Shown piece by piece: positions 1 to 7,260 of a stretch of DNA of 64,000 bases. Positions within the stretch are counted from its first letter, which is position 1. Each line of letters starts with the position of its first letter. A program made the position numbers and the translations under genes. The stretch covers positions 124,001 to 188,000 of the forward strand of contig CAMYMI010000002.1 in the NCBI GenBank assembly GCA_947259415.1, given 5' to 3'. This DNA comes from an uncultured Ectothiorhodospiraceae bacterium. GTDB lineage: Bacteria; Pseudomonadota; Gammaproteobacteria; UBA9214. The notes under the pieces were generated by a model. The model was not told the DNA's origin, made no database searches, and was given only the letters and a program-made list of their open reading frames with translations.

Positions 1-953
1 TGGTCTCCTGCGGCTTCGGCGCCATCATTCTGCTGCTGGTGATCGTCAAGATTTCCGAGCCGCATGTCATCGAGCAACTGGCGGTGGACCTTAGTGGACT
101 GGTCGCGCAACTGGAGGCCGAACTGCACGAGATCCGCGGCGAGACTGTGGTACTGAACCGTGAACTGACTGCCCGGCAGGAGCAGCTCTCCGTGCAACGC
201 GAAAAACTGGCGCGCCTGCAGGGCGACATGTCATCCATTCGCGGCCAGTACGCTACGACCCGCAACGAGCATGACACCCAGACCATCATCGAGAGTCAAC
301 TGGCCTCCGCGAAACAGGATCTGACGGAGGAGATGCGGCGCCTGCTGGGCAGCGGCTACCAGCGCAAGAAGCTGGCGGCCACCATCGGCGGCGTGCCGGT
401 GGATAGCGAGTACATCATTTTTATCATCGACACCTCCGGTTCCATGCAGCAGACTGCCTGGCCGCTGGTGCTGAAGAAGGTCGGCGAGGTGCTGGACATC
501 TATCCGCAGGTCAAGGGCATCCAGGTGATGAACGACATGGGGGACTACATGTTCTCGCAGTACAAGGGCAAGTGGATCCCCGACACGCCTGCACGCCGCA
601 AGGCAATTATCACGCGGCTCACTGGCTGGCAACCGTTCTCCAATTCCAGCCCGGTGGAGGGCATCGAGGCGGCCATCCGGCGCTTCCATGCACAGGACAA
701 GCGCATCAGCCTGTACGTGTTCGGCGACGACTTCGCGCGCGGTTCGATCCAGGCCGTGGTCGATACCGTGGCGCAACTGAATCGGGCGAACAAGTCCGGC
801 AAGCGGCGCGTGCGCATCCACACCGTGGGATTTCCGGTGCTGTTTGGCCAGGGCAGCGGCATCCCGGTAAACGCCATGCGCTACGCGGCGCTGATGCGCA
901 AGCTGGCGGAAACCAACGGTGGCAGTTTCGTTGGCCTGAACAGCACCCGCTAG
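1..953 (+). CDS. VWA-domain membrane protein, 5' end outside window
   Basis: The reading frame is open from the first bases, so the start lies upstream; 316 residues are visible. It opens with a hydrophobic segment preceded by S-C-G-F-G-A, typical of short N-terminal membrane anchors in VWA proteins. A helical, Glu/Gln/Arg-rich stretch of about 90 residues, probably coiled coil, follows. The von Willebrand A domain starts near visible residue 136 with the MIDAS motif D-T-S-G-S. This suggests an inner-membrane protein with a metal-dependent adhesion domain outside the bilayer. An internal GTG at 39 could be taken as a start but would cut the membrane segment. Substrate and partner are unknown; the preceding gene is not in view. 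Confidence 0.8.
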   Translation, partial: VSCGFGAIILLLVIVKISEPHVIEQLAVDLSGLVAQLEAELHEIRGETVVLNRELTARQEQLSVQREKLARLQGDMSSIRGQYATTRNEHDTQTIIESQLASAKQDLTEEMRRLLGSGYQRKKLAATIGGVPVDSEYIIFIIDTSGSMQQTAWPLVLKKVGEVLDIYPQVKGIQVMNDMGDYMFSQYKGKWIPDTPARRKAIITRLTGWQPFSNSSPVEGIEAAIRRFHAQDKRISLYVFGDDFARGSIQAVVDTVAQLNRANKSGKRRVRIHTVGFPVLFGQGSGIPVNAMRYAALMRKLAETNGGSFVGLNSTR

Positions 954-983
954 ATCAGTAAGCATAATGGGGTGAAAATGGGG

Positions 984-1007
984 GACAGACCACGTATTCA
1001 GTCTGTC
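984..1007. terminator. hairpin after the VWA gene
   Basis: Seven-base arms GACAGAC and GTCTGTC around a 10-base loop, followed by TTT. It sits about 30 bases after the stop of the VWA gene, so it may end that transcript. The GGGGGACAGACC start is also typical of REP units, so the assignment is open. Confidence 0.4.
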
Positions 1008-1034
1008 TTTGGGGGTCTACCTGGCGTGTAGCGT

Positions 1035-1080
1035 GAAGCCCTGCGTTTGGTCGAAGGTTCTAATCCTTCACGATCCACCA
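1035..1080 (+). other. tRNA 3'-end-like fragment (possible att relic)
   Basis: The sequence can fold as a T-arm with 5-base stem GAAGG/CCTTC around TTCTAAT, then a 7-base 3' acceptor strand ACGATCC, discriminator A and CCA ending at 1080. The matching 5' acceptor strand (GGATCGT) is absent upstream, so it is not a complete tRNA. Such 3' tRNA pieces are often left where an integrative element recombined with a tRNA gene. It lies between core-like sequence and the cassette-like region. Confidence 0.35.
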
Positions 1081-1384
1081 TTAAATTCAATAGGTTACAT
1101 ACTGCCTTTCTATTGGGTACCAGTCATGTAAGCACGCTGCACCCTTCCCAACACGTCCAGGCTATGGCCTCGGATTGCTGACAAGTGTCACTCAGGTGCA
1201 GATCCGGTATTCATCTGTGGCTAGTGCGCTTCTGTCAGATTAGTCAGCATTTTCTAAAGCCAGGTTTGATAAAACCATTAGGCTATATAACATGACGTAA
1301 TCTCGTTGATAGTATTAATGGCGGAAGTATAAATATGCCCTAAAAGTCGTAAGACAATACCAACTTTTAGGCTTCCTAACAGTA

Positions 1385-1391
1385 GTTATGT
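1385..1391 (+). other. integron core-like site, 5' boundary of GFA cassette
   Basis: GTTATGT, followed by GTTC, is repeated exactly at 1906-1916 on the other side of the GFA gene, 521 bases away. Integron cassettes in an array are bounded by such repeated core sites, with crossover after the first G. It departs from the GTTRRRY consensus at one position, but GTTAT-type cores occur in chromosomal arrays. Confidence 0.5.
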
Positions 1392-1422
1392 GTTCTTACA
1401 AGATTGAAGTATTGGAGGAGAA

Positions 1423-1845
1423 ATGACTGAAGGAAAAGGGCGATGTCTTTGTGGCGCGGTTAAGTTTACCGTAAAGAACATGAATAATAATGTGGACGCT
1501 TGCCATTGCGGCATGTGCAGGAGATGGGGCGGCGGGCCTCTGATGGTTGTTAGTTGTGGGACAGAAGTCACATTTGAGGGAGAAGAGAATATTACTGTCT
1601 ATAACTCTTCTGACTGGGCAGAGCGAGGATTTTGCAAGAAATGCGGTAGCCACTTATTTTACCGGCTTAAAGAAATCAATGAACATCAATTGCCCGCAGG
1701 TCTCTTTGATAACCAAGAGAGTTTCAATTTCGAATTGCAAGTTTTTATTGATAGAAAACCTTCATTTTACAGCTTTGCCAATAAAACAAACGAGATGACC
1801 GAAGCAGAGGTAATAGAAAAATATGGGGCCGGGCAGAACACATAA
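1423..1845 (+). CDS. GFA/CENP-V family zinc protein (cassette gene)
   Basis: A 140-aa protein of the glutathione-dependent formaldehyde-activating (GFA) family, a zinc-binding beta fold. Zinc ligands are visible as C8-x-C10, C27-x-C29-xx-C32 and C71-xx-C74. The length is that of a complete family member. A strong ribosome-binding site (GGAGGAG) lies just before the ATG. Most family members have no proven reaction, so formaldehyde handling should not be assumed. The gene is clearly AT-richer than the VWA gene. It is bracketed by identical GTTATGTGTTC sequences with a palindromic attC-like site right at its stop codon, so it is probably an integron cassette. GFA proteins are frequent cassette cargo. 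Confidence 0.85.
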   Translation: MTEGKGRCLCGAVKFTVKNMNNNVDACHCGMCRRWGGGPLMVVSCGTEVTFEGEENITVYNSSDWAERGFCKKCGSHLFYRLKEINEHQLPAGLFDNQESFNFELQVFIDRKPSFYSFANKTNEMTEAEVIEKYGAGQNT

Positions 1846-1916
1846 CATGCGCACGCAGCCGGACAAAGCGCGCGCTGCGCGCGCACTTTTCCGCTGATGC
1901 GTGTCGTTATGTGTTC
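1836..1916. repeat. attC-like recombination site after the GFA gene
   Basis: About 80 bases of imperfect palindrome. Outer arms GAACACATAAC (1836-1846) and GTTATGTGTTC (1906-1916) are exact complements. Inside, ATGCGCACGCAG faces CTGATGCGTGTC, then GCGCGCGC arms close the stem with mismatched bases between them. Outer core arms, unpaired spacers and an inner stem are the layout of integron attC sites. The TAA stop of the GFA gene lies in the left arm, as is common for cassette genes. Confidence 0.6.
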
Positions 1917-2000
1917 CGTAGAATATTGGAATAAAACCATAGCAGACACTTCTCTATAGGCTTAGTATGAATTTAAATAACCTGAGAGGCGAATAAAAAC

Positions 2001-2510
2001 ATGAAAAAAATATTACTATTATTAATAGCGTTGGTGGGTGCCGGTATCATCTACCTGGCAGTTGCAGGAAGTAAATTGCAGGTAATTACAACAGAAATTG
2101 AAATTTCTGCGCCACCATCCAAAGTCTGGAGCATCTTGACAGACATTAACAATTGGCAGGAATGGAGCCCGATAATTAAGGATTCACATGGGACAGCCTC
2201 TGTCGGATCAGAACTCACGATAACTACGATAGGTAAAGAACAGGGCAAGGATGGCCCAAAATATAATCCAGTAATCACTGGGCTCGAAGAGCCAAATTAT
2301 TTACGTTGGCGTGCTCACATGTTGACTGGATTTATTTTCACCAACTACAAGGTCCTAAAACTGGAAGAATCAAACTCAGGAACGCGCTTAATACACAAAG
2401 AAATGTTCAAGGGTTTACTTGCACCGATTTTTTGTGGGCAGATGGAGAAAGGTGTTCCTCCAATGTTAAATTCAATGAATCAAGCTTTGAAGGATATAGC
2501 TGAGAAATAA
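2001..2510 (+). CDS. SRPBCC-family protein with N-terminal membrane segment (cassette gene)
   Basis: A 169-aa protein. Residues 1-23 form a signal anchor or signal peptide; the rest is an SRPBCC (START/Bet v1-like) ligand-binding domain, recognisable from the E-I-x-I-x-A-P-x-x-x-V-W opening and the D-x-x-x-W-x-E-W-x-P motif near residues 48-57. The ligand is unknown. The start has GAGAGGCG about 10 bases upstream. AT-rich composition and a short palindrome right after the stop mark it as the second probable integron cassette. SRPBCC proteins are common cassette cargo. Confidence 0.8.
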   Translation: MKKILLLLIALVGAGIIYLAVAGSKLQVITTEIEISAPPSKVWSILTDINNWQEWSPIIKDSHGTASVGSELTITTIGKEQGKDGPKYNPVITGLEEPNYLRWRAHMLTGFIFTNYKVLKLEESNSGTRLIHKEMFKGLLAPIFCGQMEKGVPPMLNSMNQALKDIAEK

Positions 2511-2570
2511 GCCCATAGCAAGGCGGCCCGGTCGGCTGGTTTCGCCGCCGCTGGGCTTAAACGTTAAGGC
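2508..2570. repeat. short attC-like palindrome after the SRPBCC gene
   Basis: TAAGCCCA (from 2508) pairs with TGGGCTTA (to 2559); inside, GGCGGC pairs with GCCGCC around a roughly 17-base loop. GTTAAGG, a core-like sequence, follows at 2563. The length (about 60 bases) and the TTAAACGTTA-type right end match short attC sites, but the left core does not pair with the right one, so this is a weaker case than 1836-1916. Confidence 0.4.
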
Positions 2571-2606
2571 TGCCGCCGCAAGCGGTAAATCAAAGGGTCT
2601 AAATCA

Positions 2607-2657
2607 AAGGGTCAGAGTACTTGAAGAGTAATGGGGTGTTTCAAGCACTCTGACCTT
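2607..2657. terminator. inverted repeat between convergent genes
   Basis: AAGGGTCAGAGTACTTGAA (2607-2625) faces TTCAAGCACTCTGACCTT (2640-2657) with one mismatch and a short loop. It lies between two convergent genes and may stop transcription from both sides. Its GGGTCAGA start recalls the REP repeats elsewhere in the window, but the arm sequence differs. Confidence 0.5.
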
Positions 2658-2669
2658 GAATTTAAATTC

Positions 2670-3428
2670 TTAACCTTTAATAGACTTCAAAGCTTGTAGA
2701 ATAGCTTTCGGTTCCATTCTCTGTTTGTAATCCAGTTCAGCATGCGTCGCGATGATTTTACCATCAGTATTTATCACGAAGGTACCAGGGACAGGCAGTC
2801 CTAATCGACCCTTGCCATTATAAGATTCAATATCCAGCCCAAATTTATCCTTGTAAAACTCGTGCAATTCCATCGGCACCTCAAAATACAATCGGTAGGT
2901 TTTCGCCACCTTGTACTCAAGGTCACTCAGGATTTCAAATGGATACTTGTCTTTATTCACTTGTTCCAGGGATTTGTCAGGCGTTTGCGGTGTGACAGCG
3001 ACCAGCTGGGCACCATATTTTTTGAATGCCGGAATACTTTCCTGAAGAGCGTGCAATTGTATGTTGCAGTAAGGGCACCAGGCGCCGCGATAAAAGATAA
3101 GTACTACCGGCCCCTGTTTGAGCTTGCTGGATAAGCTAACCGGTTTACCATTTGCATTGCCCAAACTAAAGTCAGGCGCCGTATCACCCACCTTCAATCC
3201 GGGATCAGTCAAAGTCCTGGCAAGATCATCTGCTGCTTCCTGCATTACCGCCTTGTCTTGCTCGTTCAGCTTCGGACCGTCCTTGCTATTCATCATTTTT
3301 TTATTATAGATATCAACCCGTTTTTGGATGCTGGGTACACTCTCCTCAGAGCTACACCCCATAAACAACATGGCAAGACCCGTGATTACGATAAGGTTGA
3401 AAGATTTATGTTTCAGCTTTTTAAGCAT
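2670..3428 (-). CDS. peroxiredoxin-like (AhpC/TSA-fold) lipoprotein
   Basis: A 252-aa secreted lipoprotein. The lipobox L-F-M-G-C places the lipidated cysteine at residue 25. The redoxin domain begins near residue 80 (G-D-x-A-P-D-F) and carries C118-P-Y-C121 in the context Y-R-G-A-W-C-P-Y-C, as in the peroxiredoxin-like family rather than classical Prx. It probably acts as a membrane-anchored thiol peroxidase or thiol-disulfide reductase in the periplasm. The start has AGGAGG well placed. A stretch of about 55 residues between anchor and domain is a helical spacer. The gene stands alone between the cassette region and RAYT1. Confidence 0.85.
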   Translation of the reverse strand: MLKKLKHKSFNLIVITGLAMLFMGCSSEESVPSIQKRVDIYNKKMMNSKDGPKLNEQDKAVMQEAADDLARTLTDPGLKVGDTAPDFSLGNANGKPVSLSSKLKQGPVVLIFYRGAWCPYCNIQLHALQESIPAFKKYGAQLVAVTPQTPDKSLEQVNKDKYPFEILSDLEYKVAKTYRLYFEVPMELHEFYKDKFGLDIESYNGKGRLGLPVPGTFVINTDGKIIATHAELDYKQRMEPKAILQALKSIKG

Positions 3429-3452
3429 TGTTTCCTCCTCGTACGATTAATT

Positions 3453-3473
3453 CCGGGGACAGTATACTTAATT
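3453..3473. repeat. left inverted end of RAYT1 (REP-B)
   Basis: GGGGACAGTATACTTAATT here is the exact reverse complement of 4216-4234, so the two copies flank RAYT1 as inverted ends. GGGGACAG starts are typical for REP units handled by RAYT transposases. A degenerate copy of the right end occurs near 20147-20170. Confidence 0.7.
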
Positions 3474-3538
3474 ATCCTATCGCGCTACGGTTAGATCTGG
3501 GGGTAGAGTACTCGTGAAATTGTTCAGGGAGGAACGGT

Positions 3539-4210
3539 ATGGCGCGTATTCAACGGGTTGTCCTGCCCGGGTATCCCCATCACATCACCCAGAGGGGGAA
3601 TCGGCGGCAAAAGGTCTTCTTCGAGCGTGGCGACTATCAGGCGTATCTCGATTATATTGCTGATGGTTGCGAGGCGGGAGGCACGCAATGCTGGGCTTAC
3701 TGTTTCATGCCCAATCATGTTCATCTAGTCCTGGTGCCGCGATGTACTGACGGCCTGCGTAAGTCACTTGCCGAGGCGCATCGGCATTACACCCGACGCA
3801 TCAACTTTCGATATAGCTGGCGGGGTCATCTCTGGCAGGAGCGTTTTCATTCATTCCCGATGGATGAAAAACACCTGTACTCGGCGGTTCGCTATGTTGA
3901 GCTGAACCCGGTTCGTGCGCGCCTGGTCCCACGTGCCCGGGACTGGCCCTGGTCCAGTACACGTGCACATCTTCAAGGTTGTGATGACCGGCTAGTGCAG
4001 GTTACACCGATGCTTGAACGGGTAAGCGACTGGCTGAGTTACCTTGAGCATGCAGATTCCCTGAAGAACACTGATGTCCTCCGCAAACACACCCGCACCG
4101 GCAGGCCACTCGGTAACCAGGCATTTATAGAAGCGGCAGAGAGGCTGACAGGGCGTGTTCTGAAGCCTGCACGGCCTGGCCGGAAGAGGCGGTCGGACAT
4201 CCGGGATTGA
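3539..4210 (+). CDS. REP-associated tyrosine transposase (RAYT1)
   Basis: A 223-aa IS200/IS605-like single-strand transposase of the RAYT group (Y1_Tnp domain). The HUH metal-binding motif is H60-V-H62 within P-N-H-V-H-L-V-L, and the likely nucleophile is Y84 in H-R-H-Y-T-R-R. The N-terminal P-G-Y-P-H-H-I-T-Q-R-G-N block and the Y-V-E-L-N-P-V-R-A block near residue 120 are family signatures. GGAGG precedes the ATG. The gene lies between perfect 19-base inverted ends, so it may be mobile or recently moved. A degraded copy of its 3' end is at 20053-20177. Confidence 0.9.
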   Translation: MARIQRVVLPGYPHHITQRGNRRQKVFFERGDYQAYLDYIADGCEAGGTQCWAYCFMPNHVHLVLVPRCTDGLRKSLAEAHRHYTRRINFRYSWRGHLWQERFHSFPMDEKHLYSAVRYVELNPVRARLVPRARDWPWSSTRAHLQGCDDRLVQVTPMLERVSDWLSYLEHADSLKNTDVLRKHTRTGRPLGNQAFIEAAERLTGRVLKPARPGRKRRSDIRD

Positions 4211-4213
4211 CTG

Positions 4214-4236
4214 GTTTAATTAAGTATACTGTCCCC
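4214..4236. repeat. right inverted end of RAYT1 (REP-B)
   Basis: AATTAAGTATACTGTCCCC, the reverse complement of 3454-3472, starts six bases after the RAYT1 stop codon. Together the two ends delimit a unit of about 780 bases. Confidence 0.7.
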
Positions 4237-4243
4237 TGAATTG

Positions 4244-4804
4244 TTACTTTTTGATTTTCTCGGGAAAGAAAATAGGGCTATATTTTTTCCAGGCACGTTT
4301 AACGGTAGATGTGCTGGGCTTGCCCTTGTGGTCATTGGATACGTATTTGCATGACAGTCCCGGCTTATTGCCATCGATAATATACAGATACACTTCAGTG
4401 GCCAATTCCATATCTTTCTCATGGAAAGTGGAAAACACATTCTTGCCCCCGCATTTCCCCTTGGCCTTCATTTCAAGGGCTTTAGTTATCGCCCTGTCCA
4501 CCTGCCGTTTATTTTTCGGCGGGTTTAATCCTTCCGTCACAGACAGATTCCACAGGTTTAGACCTACCCGGTCAAAATATTCATATACCCAGTCTGGCAC
4601 TGCGAGACCTGCATTACGGCTTTCAGAATAGGCGCGCCATACACTTAAAGGATTTCCTGTATTTTCCCAGTGAAGCTTGGCTATAGCCACAGAATCAGCA
4701 ACCACTTGCTTTTTATTCTTATAATATTCTTTGCTCTTCTTTAAGTGCTCATGTATAGCCGCATCTCGGGCTGCTTTTTCTTTCTTGGCCTCACTCATGT
4801 TCAT
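4244..4804 (-). CDS. hypothetical protein, 186 aa
   Basis: Not recognised. It is a basic, Lys-rich soluble protein with no signal peptide; the first 40 residues look helical. There is one Cys and a dense basic stretch near the C terminus (K-R-A-W-K-K), so nucleic-acid binding is possible but not shown. AAGGTGGA sits ahead of the ATG. It is AT-rich like its neighbours, lies convergent to RAYT1 and is followed on its 5' side by a REP-A unit. The codon pattern and ribosome-binding site make it more likely real than not. Confidence 0.55.
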   Translation of the reverse strand: MNMSEAKKEKAARDAAIHEHLKKSKEYYKNKKQVVADSVAIAKLHWENTGNPLSVWRAYSESRNAGLAVPDWVYEYFDRVGLNLWNLSVTEGLNPPKNKRQVDRAITKALEMKAKGKCGGKNVFSTFHEKDMELATEVYLYIIDGNKPGLSCKYVSNDHKGKPSTSTVKRAWKKYSPIFFPEKIKK

Positions 4805-4828
4805 GCCAGTTCCACCTTGTCGGAAAAC

Positions 4829-4884
4829 CCCGGGTCAGATCCCGGTCTTCCATAATACTAGTATCAACCAGGATCTGACCCGGG
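4829..4884. repeat. REP-A unit 1
   Basis: Arms CCCGGGTCAGATCCCGG and CCAGGATCTGACCCGGG around a central TAATACTAGTAT segment. This is the first of a family of near-identical palindromes in this window. It lies between divergent starts and gene ends on the minus strand. Confidence 0.9.
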
Positions 4885-4966
4885 TTATTCTAATCCGGCC
4901 AGTCGTTGTGCGATCAGAGCTGCTATTTCCGGTTTCTCTCGTCTGGTGATGCCGTGAAATGAAGGG

Positions 4967-5356
4967 CTACCAGTCTATCTTTACTCTGAACATCAATGCC
5001 CGTTTCTCCTTGGCCATGTTATCGAACTCCAGTGCCATGGTCTTGCTTTTGTTTACATGGAATCTTGCAGTGCTGCCTGCCAGGCCAACGGCCGTACCCA
5101 GGAGGTTAATGCCCACTTCCGGCATCCACAGTGAGGTGAGACTTTCCTGTGAGTAGGATGTCAGGGTGCGGCGTGCCAGGTGGAGATTATTCCGGGATAA
5201 CTCCCTGTAATCTTCAGGTGTCATCTGGGGGTTGACCGGTTGCCATTGATTGCTGTCCGTTCCGATATTTAACAGCAGCGCATCCCTGTCTTCTGCCTTG
5301 GCCATGTTGCTCACGGCCAGCAACAGGGCTATTACCCATCCCGATGTGCGCGACAT
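4967..5356 (-). CDS. small exported hypothetical protein, 129 aa
   Basis: Not recognised. Residues 1-21 form a Sec signal peptide (basic start, hydrophobic core, A-K-A-E cleavage region), so the mature protein of about 108 residues is periplasmic or outer-membrane. A glycine-containing hydrophobic stretch near residues 80-95 (G-I-N-L-L-G-T-A-V-G-L-A-G) could touch a membrane. AAGGAG lies six bases before the ATG. It stands alone between two REP-A units. Confidence 0.65.
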   Translation of the reverse strand: MSRTSGWVIALLLAVSNMAKAEDRDALLLNIGTDSNQWQPVNPQMTPEDYRELSRNNLHLARRTLTSYSQESLTSLWMPEVGINLLGTAVGLAGSTARFHVNKSKTMALEFDNMAKEKRALMFRVKIDW

Positions 5357-5676
5357 ATCGAACTCCTTAGATAATATTATTATTAGATTCCTTTATCCTG
5401 GATTAATTTTCCATGATCCAGGACATGCTTTTGACCAGAACACATCCCGGTCTTTTTACAAGCAATTACTTAATATATAGCACAATATTGTTAAGAACAG
5501 GAGTCAGATCCCGGTTTTTCCTGATATTTATAACAACCAGGATCTAACCCCAGTTATTCTTGTGATTTGTTACTCAAGGACTAAGCTTTTGGTTGTGGCG
5601 GTAACGTCCCGGGCATAAATAGTTTCTGATGGACTCCGGGACGCTGGAAAAACAACCAAGAAGAGGGAGCATAATC
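5357..5676. other. 320-bp gap upstream of the HAO-like gene, contains REP-A unit 2
   Basis: AT-rich spacer carrying a REP-A unit at 5500-5552. No gene is seen. The promoter of the HAO-like gene should lie at about 5560-5670, but I see no convincing -35/-10 pair. Confidence 0.5.
5500..5552. repeat. REP-A unit 2
   Basis: Left arm GGAGTCAGATCCCGG and right arm CCAGGATCTAACCCC, both slightly worn, around a TGATATTTATAA centre. It sits between a minus-strand gene start and the HAO-like gene. Confidence 0.85.
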
Positions 5677-7071
5677 ATGACTGGAAGATGCTGGTTCTGG
5701 GTTATCGGATTGGTCTTTATTAGCATGCAGAATACAGGACTTGCGGCGGTCAAATCGGCGCCGTCCGAGTTGTCCGAGGAAACCAAGGAATGCGTGAAGT
5801 GTCATCAAAAGCACAACCCCGGCATTGTGCAGGAATGGGGCAAGAGCAAGCATTACGGCGCCAACGTTGGCTGTTACGAGTGTCACGCGGCTGAGCAGGG
5901 TGATGTCGATGCCTATATACACGACGACAAAAAGGTCAAGAAGCTGGTTGCCATTCTCGTCACGCCAAAGGACTGTGGCAATTGCCATGAGAAGGCGGCC
6001 AGAGAGATGACAAACTCCCGCCATGCCAAGGCCGGACATATCATTGACTCGCTGGATAACCTGCTCGCGGAAGTGGTCGAGGGTAACCGCGCAATGGTGA
6101 CGGCCGGTTTCCCGGGTGGCAATTCCGCCGCTGCGGTCAACGGTTGCTGGCAATGCCATGGTTCCCGGGTCAAGGTGCTGAAAGACGGTCAGCTGGATCC
6201 GGCCACCTATCCGAATAGCGGTATCGGCCGTATCAACCCGGACGGTTCCGAAGGCAGCTGTTCGGCCTGCCACTCCCGTCATGCATTCTCGACCGCGCAG
6301 GCGCGCGAGCCCGATAACTGCGGCAAGTGCCACCTCGGACCGGATCATCCACAGAAGGAGATCTACGAGGAATCCAAGCACGGTATCGCCTACAAGGCCT
6401 ACAAGGACGAGCTGAAATTAGACAGCGCCAAATGGATCGTCGGCGTGGACTACACGGCTGCCCCCACCTGTGCAACCTGTCACATGGGCGCGACCAAGGA
6501 CCAGCCGTCCAGTCATAATGTCGGTGACCGGATCAGCTGGACCAACCGGCCACCGGTCTCGGTACGTCCCGAAACCATGGATGCCAAGATGGGTCTCGCC
6601 AGCGCCAACCTGAAATGGGAAGAGCGCCGGAAGAACATGAAAGACGTGTGCGACGCCTGTCACAGCGAGAATCATACGGAGCAGTTCTACATCCAGTATG
6701 ACGCCCTGATCGAACTCTACAACGAGAAGTACGCCAAGCCCGGCAAGGCACTCATGAAAGCAGCCAAGCCGCTGCTGAAACCGGCCAAATTCAGCAACAA
6801 GGTCGAGTGGACCTGGTTCGAGCTCTGGCATCACGAAGGTCGCCGTGCCCGCATGGCCGCCTCCATGCAGGCCCCGGATTACACCCACTGGCACGGGACC
6901 TACGACCTGGCCAAGCACTTCTATACCAAGATGGTGCCGGAGCTGGAGCATCTGATCGAGGAGCACCGCGATTCCACCGATCCGGCCAAGGCCCAGGCGG
7001 CCCGTGACCTCCAGAACAAGCTGAACGAGGTCCTCGGTAATGACGACCACAAGTGGTACCTTGGCCAGTAA
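5677..7071 (+). CDS. octaheme cytochrome c, hydroxylamine-oxidoreductase-like
   Basis: Precursor of 464 aa. ATG 5677 is preferred over 5629 because GAGGGAG precedes it and a signal peptide (W-F-W-V-I-G-L-V-F-I) starts there. Eight C-x-x-C-H heme sites are visible near residues 39, 66, 98, 156, 194, 215, 265 and 325, the count of the HAO family. After the last heme come W-H-H-E-G-R-R-A-R-M and P-D-Y-T-H-W-H-G (about residue 402), also family signatures. HAO proteins oxidise hydroxylamine when a tyrosine cross-links the catalytic heme; reductive relatives lack it. Which residue aligns with that tyrosine cannot be settled by eye. No HaoB, cytochrome c554 or amoCAB is nearby, so detoxification or nitrite/NO reduction is as likely as energy gain. 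Confidence 0.88.
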   Translation: MTGRCWFWVIGLVFISMQNTGLAAVKSAPSELSEETKECVKCHQKHNPGIVQEWGKSKHYGANVGCYECHAAEQGDVDAYIHDDKKVKKLVAILVTPKDCGNCHEKAAREMTNSRHAKAGHIIDSLDNLLAEVVEGNRAMVTAGFPGGNSAAAVNGCWQCHGSRVKVLKDGQLDPATYPNSGIGRINPDGSEGSCSACHSRHAFSTAQAREPDNCGKCHLGPDHPQKEIYEESKHGIAYKAYKDELKLDSAKWIVGVDYTAAPTCATCHMGATKDQPSSHNVGDRISWTNRPPVSVRPETMDAKMGLASANLKWEERRKNMKDVCDACHSENHTEQFYIQYDALIELYNEKYAKPGKALMKAAKPLLKPAKFSNKVEWTWFELWHHEGRRARMAASMQAPDYTHWHGTYDLAKHFYTKMVPELEHLIEEHRDSTDPAKAQAARDLQNKLNEVLGNDDHKWYLGQ

Positions 7072-7078
7072 AAGAAAA

Positions 7079-7133
7079 CCGGGGTCAGATCCCAGTTTTC
7101 CCTAATATTAGTATTAACCGTGATGTGGCCAGG
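7079..7133. repeat. REP-A unit 3, right arm decayed
   Basis: A clean left arm (GGGGTCAGATCCCAG) with TAATATTA centre is followed by a degraded right arm (GTGATGTGGCC instead of GGGATCTGACC). It lies eight bases after the stop of the HAO-like gene. Confidence 0.85.
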
Positions 7134-7196
7134 ATTATTGGTTTGTCACGTGAGCAGATCGCGGCCATGGCAAGCGCCGGAAAACCCGAAAAGTAA

Positions 7197-7237
7197 AAGG
7201 GGACGGAGGGACTAAATGATCATTCCTCCGTCCCCTT
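7197..7237. terminator. 14-bp perfect hairpin between convergent genes
   Basis: AAGGGGACGGAGGGA faces TCCTCCGTCCCCTT with a 12-base loop. It lies between the HAO-like gene and the convergent lipoprotein gene and could serve as a two-way terminator. GGGGACGGAGG is also the form of a REP unit of another family. Confidence 0.6.
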
Positions 7238-7260
7238 GTAGAAGAGCGAGACGCTTTGAT

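Larger units (their letters stand above)
954..1422. other. 469-bp gap: hairpin, tRNA 3'-like fragment, cassette boundary
   Basis: No coding gene is seen here. A hairpin with arms GACAGAC/GTCTGTC lies at 984-1007 just after the VWA gene; with its GGGGGACAGACC lead it resembles a REP unit or terminator. A tRNA 3'-end-like fragment ends at 1080. Another 9-bp hairpin (CCTAAAAGT/ACTTTTAGG) lies at about 1340-1372. GTTATGTGTTC at 1385-1395 recurs downstream of the next gene. The sequence becomes AT-rich from about 1240. Confidence 0.5.

Noticed and set aside
1005-1080. Complete tRNA gene ending in CCA at 1080
   Set aside because: The 5' acceptor strand that should pair with ACGATCC is missing 70-76 bases upstream; only the 3' part is present.
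6418-7050. Minus-strand frame opposite the HAO-like gene
   Set aside because: Shadow frame; the plus-strand heme motifs explain this region fully.
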